In this document: positions 13,401-25,900 of the stretch, one piece after another
How the letters are laid out: each line of letters begins with the position of its first letter
Position numbering within the stretch: the stretch's first letter is position 1
Assembly: GCA_030248215.1 (NCBI GenBank)
Contig: JASANG010000273.1
Span: 630,001 to 694,000 of the forward strand
Length of the DNA stretch: 64,000 bases
Source: Enoplolaimus lenunculus
Taxonomy: Eukaryota > Nematoda > Enoplea > Enoplida > Thoracostomopsidae
Direction of reading: 5' to 3'
Notes under the pieces: model-generated
Seen by the model: only the letters and a program-made list of their open reading frames with translations
Databases searched by the model: none
Told to the model about the DNA's origin: nothing
Translations under genes and position numbers: made by a program

Positions 13401-14714
13401 AAACTCTGAGCGACTTTATTCAACCTAGATTTACCCGCCCTTCTTTAAATGACAAATTCTGCATCTGCCACTACATGGACTTATTAATATATCTGCCTTA
13501 AAACAGCGGGTTGTTAATTTAATACAGAAAATTTGAAAATCACAGTCGACAGCTGCATCCGCCTCCTAAATGAGCTGGAACATTGGATGTAAAATGTAAT
13601 AAGAAATAACGTTAACTTAGTGTTATACGTTTGCCAACACCGCAACCAATAGTTGCTAGACGGCGCAAGAAGACGCCACCAGAGAAGTAAAAAATTTTCA
13701 TAGCAGAATTGCCTCAATATAGTTGCTGGCTCAGTTTAACGGTGAAAACTTACAAGAAATATAGTTTTACAGTAAAATATATACCCAAAAATAATTGCGT
13801 TGATGAAATGCCGCTAATATTAATATTGGCAATCGGATTTTTAACCAAACATTTCTATGCCTTAAAATTTTAAAATTTTAATGTTTTTGATTTTTTCCGA
13901 ATTTTTTAACCACGCCGGGTAGCCAGCAAATCAAAACGTTGCATTAATATGTGTTTAAGTATATATCCCCATGAATAGAACTGTCTCAAACTAAATCTAC
14001 GGGTAAACAACTGGACAGCATGCGAAACTATGTTTTAAGCTTAAAGCAAACGCCTAAGCAAGGTCTACGATATTGTTCGGGTAATGTTCTCTATGTGCAA
14101 ACAGCAAACTAAATATAGAATCCAATTAAAATGAATCAAAACCTGCTGCGCTTAGTGGCGGATCCTGAAGTTTTGACGGCGGAGGAACGTAATAGTTAAA
14201 GAACTGGCGAACCTAACGAACGAGAAGACAAATGCAATTTGAGTACAAAATTCTAGCACAAAATTTTGGCTTTTCCTGTCACAGGCCAAGCTTGTAGGCC
14301 GCGCTCCCTTGGATCGCAATTGTGTGCGCCATTAAAATTGAAAAACACAAAATTTAAATATTAATCCAAATATAGCATCAAAAATATCATAAATTTTACA
14401 GAAAGTAATATATATGACAAGGTCAAGTATTAATCTTTCGTGTATACTTTTAATATTCAAAAACAAATCAAAATAGTGAAATAAAATTACGCACGGACGT
14501 GTATATATTCTAAGGGGAGTATTAAAAGTGTGAAAATAAACCCATTTGTCATTTTAATGATTTTCCTCAATCATGATGCAGACAAGTATATTATGAAATG
14601 CATAGAGGACATTGCACCATACGCTCCAGCAGCAGTCATGGTATAGAGTGCATATGCTTTTACAGCTGACAGGTATATGAAAACGGATACATATATATGA
14701 AATTTACTGAAGTT

Positions 14715-15286
14715 CAGATTGCAACCGGAATTTCGGTTCCGGCATGTATGTTTTTACTGGAATTAAAAAGTCCGATATTAAATTCTGGTCAGAGGAAACT
14801 AAAACATTATACTAAACAAATTACGATATACTGTAGTGACCCGAATAAGAGAGGGGGGACTGATAGTTATTTGGCCTCTCCAGAGGGTACCCCCCTTGTT
14901 ATTCGGTTACGGACTGTTATTTATTTTTAACAAACGCTTCGCCGCCCTTCGTTACTGATGTATATCCGGTACTGCAATTATCCGTTCAATTTGTTTTATT
15001 TGTCCTGTTTCAACAGCTTGAGTGATATCGGTTCAATACAGTAACTTAAAAACTTAAATATATAGATTTCATTATTAATATAGTTATGAAGAAACCTTGA
15101 CAATCACCAAAAATGAACCATCGAAGGTGAGATTTCGATTCCATGCATAATGAAACTGTAAAATACAGCAGATTAAAGTAAATACCTATCTTCAACTGGG
15201 GTTATTCACTAAAATATATAGAAAAAAGAGTTTCGATAATTTTTTTAAAGTCCGGTCCGGTAAATTATAATTCCGGTGGCACCCTT
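14715..15286. mobile_element. hAT-like element (TTGCAACCGGAATTTCGG end), interrupted by another element
   Basis: The left end CAGATTGCAACCGGAATTTC and the right end TAATTCCGGTGGCACCC are related inverted sequences. The interior aligns along its length with 56155-56570 (shared blocks ACCATCGAAGGT, AATACAGCAGAT, CCTATCTYCAACT). The alignment is broken only by the insertion at 14831-15041. No clean target duplication is visible. Assignment to hAT rests on related families here that start CAGGGT and have 8-bp duplications. Confidence 0.6.
14831..15041 (+). mobile_element. Small CTGTAGTGACCCGAAT element inserted in a hAT-like element
   Basis: It begins CTGTAGTGACCCGAATAA and ends GGTTCAATACAG, with TA on both sides. 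The left 100 bp match the long-ended element at 9945. Removing it restores the alignment of the surrounding element to its relative at 56155-56570, so the borders are well placed. Confidence 0.65.
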
Positions 15287-16460
15287 ATATGTGTGCGTGT
15301 ATATCGTCCCGCCCCTGGATCCGCTTATACCGTAAAACGCAGTGCACTAGCATACCAAAACCTTTACAGCAAACATAACTTATTGCTCATGCGCATTAAA
15401 GATATTGCAAAAACTGATTCTGTAAAAAATACCATTCATTTATTCAAATCTCTTTCTTATATTTTTTACAAATCGCAATAAAAAATTTGCACATCATTAT
15501 CGTCGTCTGGCTGGGGCTGGTATGAACACGTGCAATATTAAAGACCATTAGCGAACATAAAATGTTGTAAAAAATAACCAAAATTTTTAAACGAGAGTAC
15601 CAATATAAACTGTCGTTAAAGCTAGTGATGGGTGTAAAATATATTACATCCGAAAATATGACAATTCTTGCCCCGTCTTCGATAAATCGGATCTGTGGTG
15701 CAAAAGCATGCGCTGGAGCACGCTTTTTTGTTTTGTGAACTGGAATTTTTTTGATCATAAATAGAAAATTTGGAAAATAGTAAAGGTTCCAACCTTGTTT
15801 AATAGTAAATTCTGAATCCAAAAATCAATCAGACACCGGTCTAGGTTACTTATATCGAGTATTACTATAGTACACGCATATTTCTAGCTGTACTAAGCTG
15901 GCCAACTTAATATGAGAGCCGTGACGCTCATAGTGGGCCCAAACATCGGTGCACTTTCTAAATGCGGATACGTTTGCTCAATGGAAGCAACAAAACACAT
16001 TTATTACAACGAACCAGTAAAATATACAATAGGTTTCAGTTTAAGAGCTAATGGAGCATCCGCGTTATACTGCACGCGCTACTGCAAAAAATCTCAGGGT
16101 CTGAATAAGGCCCGACGGCGTTTTAACACACTATTACGAGAAGACTATAAAGTATAGTCCCTAACGAGGACATAAGGACATATTGAACTGTGTTCATATA
16201 GCATCGCAAACATACATAATAGTAAACACAAATGCATATATACACATTGCGCTTAATTTTTTACCTTTTGTCCCGATTCCCTTCGGACAGTGTCGGGACA
16301 ATTAATAGTGTCTACATAAAAAGCATAAAATTGTACCTACACGCTAGTTGCAGCTTCGATTTGTACACAGATTCCTACCGGGTGGTTGGACAAATATTTA
16401 CATTAGCGCGCATTATAAGGTGGATGACCCATAAGTTATAACTTATAAATCCTTAAGTAT

Positions 16461-16466
16461 TTTATT
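16461..16466 (-). promoter_or_regulatory. Candidate polyadenylation signal of NCBP1
   Basis: AATAAA on the minus strand about 480 bases after the NCBP1 stop codon. It is a plausible 3'-end signal, but an ATTAAA variant nearer the stop (about 16682) could be used instead. Confidence 0.3.
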
Positions 16467-16947
16467 TAGCACTCTAGGTTGATCTCTGTTTCAAATTCTT
16501 TGACAAATTTAATTCAAAATAGTTCCTGTTGCAAAGTGAACTTTTTGTGGCTTTTGTAATGCTCATACCCGGATACGGCATTATACACACAAAAACACAA
16601 TACAGCATCTTATATAACATCGAACAAATTACACTACGTTTCAAAGCTAGCACTTAAACTAAACTTCCAAACTCGTCTTTTTAATAGTTATAAAGCACAT
16701 AAAACTGAAGGCGAAAGGTTCTCACCCACAGAAATTAAATCATTATTTTGTAATCTTTGAAAGTATGTAGCTATTGACATTTACATGTTTCTAAAGTCTG
16801 AGCAGATGCCGGTACTGGCATGTATGAAAACCTATTACTAACCATCCGGTGATGGGTGCTACACACTGCTGAGAAACCATCAGCTAGTGCCGCAGTTATT
16901 ATATTCAAAACTTTAGAATCCGAATTATAATAATGCCAACAACCGTG

Positions 16948-19900
16948 TCATTTTTTCAACGAGCAAAATTGATGAAAAATCTCCAAAATATGAGGATCAA
17001 CATCATTTGTAAACAAAAGTGATTCCAGTGTGTTCGCGTACTTCCATACATCATCAATATTCTAGAAACAAAATAAAAAATATATCAAAACATGAACAAC
17101 CTACAGTAAGCAATCTACTGTCACAACCAACAATGTAAGTGTAACTAAATAGTCGTAAACCTGCCAATAACATTTTAGTCTTTCCCAGTGAAGATGGCAT
17201 CAAAATGCTTTGGTATTTATTTTCAAATTCAGATCATCGAAAATTCAGCGTTTGGAATCCCTAAGAGAACTCATGCTACAAAAATTACAGACTTAAACTA
17301 TAACCATGCAAGCAAAACGAACGAGAAGCCAAACCCCATTTTAGTGCCAAACCTTAATACAAGATCTTGGTTATGATTTCTGTGGAGAGGGTGCCCCCTT
17401 GGCTCCTTCAGCAGTGATCACAAACTTACTGCAGCTGTATAAACTGGCCCATATAATTTACGTACGCCCCTTACCAATAGAAAAATTTGCTTCATTCGCC
17501 CAGCCACCCAGCGATACCAGCTGGTGTTGTAATTTTTGCCTTCTGCTTCACTTTCAACCAAATGTTGTGTCAAAATAATCGTTAATTTCTGCAACAATAA
17601 CACAGGTAGAATATTGAACGGCAAGACCTGGTGTTTTATGAATTGACGAAATGCCAGGCTATCAAACACGCGCCGCCCAAAAATAACATTTAGTTTTGAA
17701 ATTGGGTTCGAAATTTCGTTCCTATCGCTCGCAATTTCTCACTATTATGTAGCGCTACACTCTGTTAGAAATTTCTGGTTTTACCATTGCCAAATACAAA
17801 TTTCACAAACCCGACAGATACTAACCTGAAAAATCAACAAAAACAAATTCCGTTGTTCATTGCACGATTGTTCGAGTTCTTCTTCCAACTGTTCAACAAT
17901 TTCTTCAGTCACTTCTTCATCGCCCAAATGTGTTCGTTTTGAATCTTCATCATCTGAATTGTCGCCTTTCAACATTTTGTGCTAAAATAGAAAACAAACT
18001 ACGCGATTACAATGGATTGAGCAATCAGGTTTTTAATCACTGTAGTTCGTGAAATGGATCAGGTTAATTACAGGGGCCTGTTCACAAGGAGACAAGAAGA
18101 ATGAGCAATTTGGAGACTTGAAGGCTTACGCTTAGGTTTAAACTTAGACTTAGTGAGCAAGAACTTAAGATGGGTAGCGAAATGAATTTTCAAATCTCAC
18201 ACATCGATATGCAGTTTGTATATGAATCATCATTTCAGTGAAATGGTTACAGATTATTCAACGCAGCATAACACTATTAAAACTTGAAACTAAAACGCCG
18301 TGTTAGAATTACACTAAGTTTGAACTGAAGCGGCTTACCTGTAGGGACGTATGAAGGATTTTGTTCATTTTGTATCAGAGATGGTGGTTTACACACAAGA
18401 ACATCGATAAAAGTTTCGACGTTACAATAAAAAATTTTGTCAAACAAGCTAAAAATTGTAAACGGCGGTAAGACGTTGGGGAGCAATGTCCCTTGTGGAT
18501 ACATCTACGCATACCTGTGACGCAAGTTTCTGCTGCGCATCCAACAACTCCGCACGAAGCTTTTGTATAAATTTGCTCATTTTGGTCAAAGTCGACTGCA
18601 AAATTTCCCACGTATATAATCTGAAATGAACCAAAACTGAATTACGAATGCCACATGAAAAATGTTTTGAGTACCATAAAACACACATGAAGTGTTTCTA
18701 GATAATCATTTAAAGACCAATGCCACTGGCGCTATACTTATCGTTATGCGCAGTCCGTCGTCGTACGCAGCCTTCGCATATGATACCTAACAGCGACGGA
18801 TGACTACAGACAGTGACGTACGGCGGCGGAAAACATCAAAATTTTAAAAGGACGTATAGCGTCACCTAATTCAGTATCAATTAGCCAAATACAAAAACAA
18901 AGCCAATCTTAGCTTACGCGGTGTCAGACATCTGGTTTCAAGCATAATCATTATTAGCCTATCCGACAAGAAACTTATCGATTCATTCGGTTGGAAGCAG
19001 TTTGACACCGAGAATAAGTCAACTTATAAACAAGAATAGTTTAGCTGCGGTAGGAATTTGCATCTTACAACATGAGACAAAACCTTCTACAGTATAAACC
19101 TGATGGATAGATATTGAAAGATGGTAAAAAACTGTGCAGACTTTGCCAACGGCACCTGAAACCTTAGACTCATAAAAACACTCACGCCGTAAAATCTTGT
19201 TGCATTTGATCAGAAAATAGCCATTCAACCACTGCTGTACATTCGACAATTTGCATTTTCAACAATTTATCAACTAACACGATAATCATCTGAAAAACCA
19301 AGATGTTACGACATAAATGTTTACATTTCCTATGATTTTGTCAGCAGGATTCTGTTAGTTTCAAACTTTTGCCCACCCATTATTTTAAAACTCAACAGTT
19401 GACTTGTGAACGCCGAAACGGTGCTATTTATAATATTAACCATTACAACGATTTTTCCATTTTCTATATTTGTTCAGGAAATAACTTTTCCTAGAAAAAC
19501 CAACAATGATTATCACACAGGATTGCGTACATAAGTTTCAGCTCACTGGGTTCCTTCAAATGCTAAAAAATGCAAAAATTACTTTGTTCACCAACCTGAG
19601 GATAATTAGACCAATGGTCATATACTGTTTGTAATACACATTGTTGCGCTTCTTCATTGCCTTCAGTGAGTGCTTTTAACGCATAATGATACCTGAAATT
19701 TAAATACTAAAACAGCATTGCACCATTAAATCCTCAAAAGTTTTTAAAAACACTTCATTATTGGCTAAAACAGAATAATATACGCAAGTGCATAAATAAT
19801 CTTTTAAACACTACCATTGGCAAATTTTCGACAACCTAGTCCAAAGTATTTTCAAAAAAGTAATGAACGTATCGCTAATGAGATATGAAACTAACAAATT

Positions 19901-22900
19901 TCAAATAACAAATACTATTACTGCAGCACAAAATTAAATATGCTTACTTAGCTAGAGCTGCCAAAGAGTGACTGAACGACGTATTGCCAAGATGCAGTAG
20001 TGTTGTCAAAAGTACTTCAATCTTTAACGGATTGTAGCCGGTTTCGTCTAAAACATAAAAATAACAGCTACAATTGGAATAAATGTTGTCAACATAGCAT
20101 AAATTATGATGGTTGGTTTGTGGTCAAAGACCTAATATCTGAGATTATAGTTTTTCTTAACGTGCTTTATTGCGTTTGCGCAATGACAGTTTTCAGTGGC
20201 ATTATTAGGCATAACTTTGTCTCAGAGGACACTCTGGAACTAAAAAAGATTCACCAAATGGATACGGTAAGTATCTTTACACGAGGCAAAAACAGGCGCA
20301 CCTATACAGACACACCAACAGTTCCTGTTATGAACCATGTTCAACAAATATTACGTCTCAACATTGCTATATTGCAAGACACACACAACATTTTTCTACT
20401 CGAAAACAATCACATCAAACCAAATTTAAGCATTTCAACTCTGTCTAGAGAATATCATTCCAACCAAAATACAGCGAGTTTGCGTTTTTCTAATTCTAAT
20501 TCTACGAGTACTAACTTTATTTCTGAACACTTCCCTCACTTAACAATCCTGAGTCAATAATTTCCAATGCTAATAAAAAATGGACACTAGTTACAGAATC
20601 TTACCGACATCAACCCCGATAGGTGCAGGGCAATCTTTAATGCTGAACAATGCTTCTTCTGCTGAACATTTGTTTCGAATGGCTTGTGTGAGCTGACGGG
20701 CAATAGACGTTCCAGGAAGAGATTCTGAACGAGAAAAACATAAATAAAAACCTATAAAACAGTGAACTACAATCAATAGCGTTAATGTAGCACGTAAAAA
20801 TTTAGTTTTGTTGGTTTGAAATATTTTGAATTATTAAAATTCAGAACACGATCATGGCAATGTTTGCTATGAAATTAGGTGCAATGTTTAACGACTAACA
20901 TTTAAGAATCAAATCAGCTACCATGCGTCATAGCAAAGCAAGCCATTTGAAGGTATTTTCACAAATTATATTGCAAGCTTATAGCCAGTAACGGTGAAAC
21001 ATAACACAAACGGTATAAGATAGCATTAAAATAATTGTACTGAAAAAAGAAACAGCAGATGTTTTCCAAAACTTACCAGCGCCTTCTTGGGTATATTTGT
21101 AATTTTCGGCAGGTTTCAGCGGCACCATTTTGATGAAGTTTTCTGGTACAATTTCACACACTCGCTGATGAAAAGATAACCTAAGACATTAATAAACGAA
21201 AAATAATGCACGCACAAAACAGTTGATTTAAAAACACAGAACAGAAAATAAAATTCTCATATAAAACAGACAAAATGCTATCTAAATTCCGAACACCTAA
21301 AGACAAATAGTTAATATCAAACAAAAATAGTAACAGATTACTACGATCTGAAGAATTCTGCCCAAATTCTGATCTAGAGAATATTTGATTAAGGAAGTCA
21401 ATTTATTCTCAGCTGCGTGAAGCACCTATCGTCAGAATCAAATTAAATGCAAGATATGCCAAATTTTAAAACTCGCCATACGCTGGCTCACATATTAGCA
21501 TGCCTAGTGCCAATAATTGTGATAAGGGTTACACACATTTGAGAATGTGGATAAAAGTTTCAGTTGAAGTTTCAAATGTTCCTTTAAACTTACCTAAGAC
21601 ATTTACTCAATACTTCTTTAACAAACAAATGCCTTGGCGACACTGGATCGGCGTCCAAACAGTCTGTCCATTCATCCCACGACCAATGAAATTGAAACTG
21701 TGACAAGTGATAAGAAAACCAGTCGACAAATCTGAAATTTAAAAACAAAAATATTAAACGGTCCTAAGCATCGTTTCACGCTAAACATAATTGCAAACAT
21801 TTCGTATAGATTTTCACAACATTCTGCAATGAATAATTGCCACCAGTATCGCAAACAACGTGAAATGTGATAAAATCCGGTAAAATCTCGTCTTTCTGCT
21901 CCCATACGTGTTCGGTTCCCGTTTCCGTTATCTTTTCTGCTATACAATTAAAATCCATGCATTATGTTCCGGACAGAACCACGAGGAAAAGAAAAGTATG
22001 CCACCCCCACCACGGAAATACTACTACTGTGCAGAAAGCTAATTATATCTGAATCTACAAACGCGATACAAAATTCCCAATACTACACCTGTCGACTTCC
22101 AATACTCAATACTGCGCACATTCCTCGTACCGCTGTAACCTTTGACAGAAAATTCACAGTCCACATCGGGAATACGCTTTTTGACCATCTAGTCACTACT
22201 GCTTCTCAGGAAAACGTTATACTTTTCACAAATTTTAATATGATCCGGCGCAGTTTGTCGCCGTCCGTTATCTTCCGCAACGGCGAGGTTTCGTACGAAG
22301 GCGATGCAAGACGCTGCGCGACAAGTGCAGCGCCTCCATGTCTCACAATGCCGCCTCCCTTCAAAAGTCATGCAAATTTACCGATCAAAACACACCACAT
22401 TCATTGTATCGATACGTTGATAGAGCATTTCTGCAGCTTGCGCTAAACATTGTGGCATTGTATTCGGTTCGAGCTTACACAGCTCAATTAGTATGCAACC
22501 ATAAAACAACTCAAGATGCTGTGGGCGAGGTAAGTTAAATAGTTGTCCGAATACAACTTCTAATATCACGTAGTTGAGTGGAATTTTCGACCGTCGCGGG
22601 TAGGAGATCAGTACAGATGCGCTGAAATTTATCTTTTACAAATAATTCAAAAATATACGTACATGAATTAAGCAAAATTTTTTCAAATTAAACCTAATAT
22701 TTTAAAGAGCAAAAGTTTGTTTTGGAAGGGTTTACTACAGTCAGCACCCAACGTTTTATCATACTGAAAACCTCATGCTAGTATCCGGAGCGTCTAACTT
22801 TCAGAACGAAACGTACTTACCACTCTTTCCGTTCCAGAAAATAGTTTTTGATTATCCATCCAAGTTCAAGTTCAACAATAAAACGTTCAATTGAATGCGC

Positions 22901-25900
22901 ATTCGGTAGCACAGGACCCTGAAATAACAGCATTCCATGGCGGTTTCGTAAAATGTTATTGTTGAAAACAACATGTTAATTATATGGTGTTACCTACTAA
23001 ACATAATCCCAATTCTACGCCTAGCACTTTCTAAGTCCCCTAGTCCTCCGGTCTCCCAGTCGACAGACCTCAACTTTAAACCTTACAGCACAACTTTTAG
23101 AGTCACATTTGGCTCAAACTCCGGATGTTTCTTTTCAAATTTTGAAACTTTCATTCTACTGCTTTCATTTATTCAATTCAAACCACAAACCTCTTCTGGG
23201 CAGTCCGTGTAATCGAACATGCGAAACACGACACGTGGCATTGGATAACGAACACGGTCATTGTGAACAGGAACAACAAAGTTTTGAATATTGTGCTGAA
23301 GTGCATCGGACAAAACTGTGTCAAACGCCAGATACGGTCGAATGATAACTTCTTCACACCATTTGTCTTGACGAAGCTTTGATATTTGTGCCCACAAACA
23401 GTCCAAGTACTGAAATTAAAACAATCAGTTCGTATATACCAATATACAACTCTTTCAACTGCACCGTTCACAATAACTTTGTCGACACAAATATAATAAA
23501 AAACTTTGTTAACAACAGTCCCGAAGTCAATCAAATCAATGTGAAGTTTTAGGAACAGTCCGTGCAACTTATACTTTTAATCATCGACTTAAATTTCAGC
23601 CAACGCGGAAACTGTTACAAACGTACCTCTTCCTGCGGATGTGGACGGCTGCTAGACCAAACTCTGAGTATTGGTACATGCAACTTTTGGCGCTTGCTGC
23701 AAATAATAAGAAAAAGGTAATGTGGAATGCATATGTAAACTTATGTATACCTTCCAATTTATGTTTTTGCTTACTGCATCCTCGCTATATACTAATCTAG
23801 TGCATAAGAACAAAATTTTTTGTCCAGCCAAGCCTTATATCTGGGAATTCGCTCGGTCCCGGAGTGGTGGAGCTTCAATCGAAGGTGTCTCCTTTTGCCA
23901 ACCGGAGCGAAGTAACCATTCATAATCGCTCGTATATAACATGTAAACACATTTTACACGATTATTACAATATAACTGAAAAAGTGAGTTCGACGTCTAA
24001 AAATGGGTAAGCATTTAAGGCTAAAAATACTCAACAGGGGAAATCTCGAGTGGAGAGCTTGAACTGTTTGGCAAAAGTAGTTTGAGGAGGGCTTTGGGGA
24101 GTGTTGACCCCCCCCCCCCGGTAGCAAACCCACAGAGATGTAAGAGACATTTCCTCCCCAAGAGAAAACCCTAGTTAGTTAATGTTACGTCCTCATAGAA
24201 AATCAACGCACCTGGTTCGTCGACTTTACCTTAAGTATACTTCGATTGCTGCCAGCAGCTCGTCAAGTTCACGTGGATTTTTTTGATACAACTCTCTGCC
24301 GACCTGTAACAACGGCAATGCTGTGGCTCACAGTCAAAGACAAATTCAATTAATTACTTTTAAGTTAAGTAGAATTATATAAAGCCCTTCAGAAAAATTT
24401 TGTTGCGGAAGCGATGGGTTTAAGATACGACGTACCGATTACAGGTTCGTCATTAGTTCAGGAACGCCTACAGCTGCACCCAATTACCCCTCCCTAGGTT
24501 TACTAAAATGTCGCAAAACATTTTGCACCTTTTTAAACCGATAACGAAGTAAAACTCCAAAACGACCCATTGCAATCCGTGTATTCTCCACTCATCCAAA
24601 CATGAAATAAAATCTTAATACTTCGAATAACACCCAATAATTCATAACACACACATACTGAACCGAAACAGCAGGTTGTCCTTCACCTCACCCGTTCCAA
24701 TCACACTAAGGTCAGTAACCAACTTACCCACGGCAAGGAAGACATTACAGCGTACATGAACCAATCAGATCGTGCCTGCATTGCATAATATAGTACATGA
24801 GGTAAAAATTAAAGAGAGTATATTTTATTTGATCAAAAGTTTTTATAAAATGTAGACCACTGCCGATTAAAAAATTCATGTTTATCAAAGCAGGCAGCAT
24901 TATTGTGTCAATCTAAGTCGGCCATAACTAACTTTTGTTATAATAACTGCACTATTTGCTGACACCAATGATCTACTTGGCTTGTAGAAGAAGCAAAATG
25001 TCGCGATTTGAATTTTTCAAACTTGCGGTCAGTGAAATATTTCGTTTACGTATAAAAATATAATATAACAAACTGAGGAAAGCAATATGCATAATACTGT
25101 GTAGTAAAAAAGAACACAATACAGCTTTAACAATACCTGCATGACTTGTTTTTCCATAGACACAGCGGCTAAAGTTCCCAGAAATTCTAGACAAGAGTGG
25201 CACGAAACCACTCGGCAGTTGACTAAATCCGACAGGAAAACGATCTGAAAATATATTACAACTTGTACAAAAACATGGGCCAGTGTTACTTTCAAGGCCG
25301 TCCCGGTTTCAGTGAACTAAAAAGGAGTAGGCTTACATTTTAAGACTGTATTTTTTGCTTAGGCTTAGGCTTGTCTGCACTTTTCCAACACTTCTGCTTC
25401 AGTTTAGGAATACGCTTTATCTGACTTACCCATTTTAGAGCAATTTTCAAGACAACTTGAAATATAATTAGCTAACAAAAATTACCAACCAATTCCAAAA
25501 TTATCAACAAAATATTCCACCACAAACTTACAATAATTACTGATGTTTCAAAAGATGATGACTTCATTCGTTCACGCAACGTTCTCAATAGCAACTCAAC
25601 AAACTGAAATTTTAACACAGCAAGCAGTACAAAAAAGAAAAAGAAAACATGGTTTCAAAGTCTTTCAAACGGTATAATAATTAAATTACATACACTATTT
25701 TGACAGAAGCACCTCTGATAGTACTGTAAAAATCACCTTAAAATTTACTGATACCATGGACAAAGCAATGATTTTGAAAAGGAGTTATACAAACAAATTG
25801 TGCGCTTACTTCAGCTCCAAAATTGTAATTCTTGGCATTCAACAGCCCAACAAGTGTACTATAGATTGTCAGCTTTTCAGGCATTGCTTCGACACTAAAG

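Larger units (their letters stand above)
1527..16947. other. Gene-free intergenic region
   Basis: About 15.4 kb of AT-rich DNA with no exon that I could connect by splice phase or recognise by family. Open frames are short and look random. The content I can name is listed separately: inverted-repeat elements near 3.0, 4.2, 4.7, 4.8, 7.9, 10 and 14.7 kb, a tandem duplication at 3.26-3.68 kb, a tRNA-like remnant near 5.7 kb, TTAGGC-rich tracts and a trinucleotide run near 9.0 kb. The rest shows nothing I can support. Confidence 0.6.

Noticed and set aside
15444-15821. 125-codon open frame on the minus strand
   Set aside because: Composition is that of translated AT-rich DNA, no family is recognised and there are no partner exons.
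20000-20560. 186-codon open frame on the plus strand
   Set aside because: It runs antisense across NCBP1 exon 16 and intron 15, has no recognisable domain and no supporting splice context.
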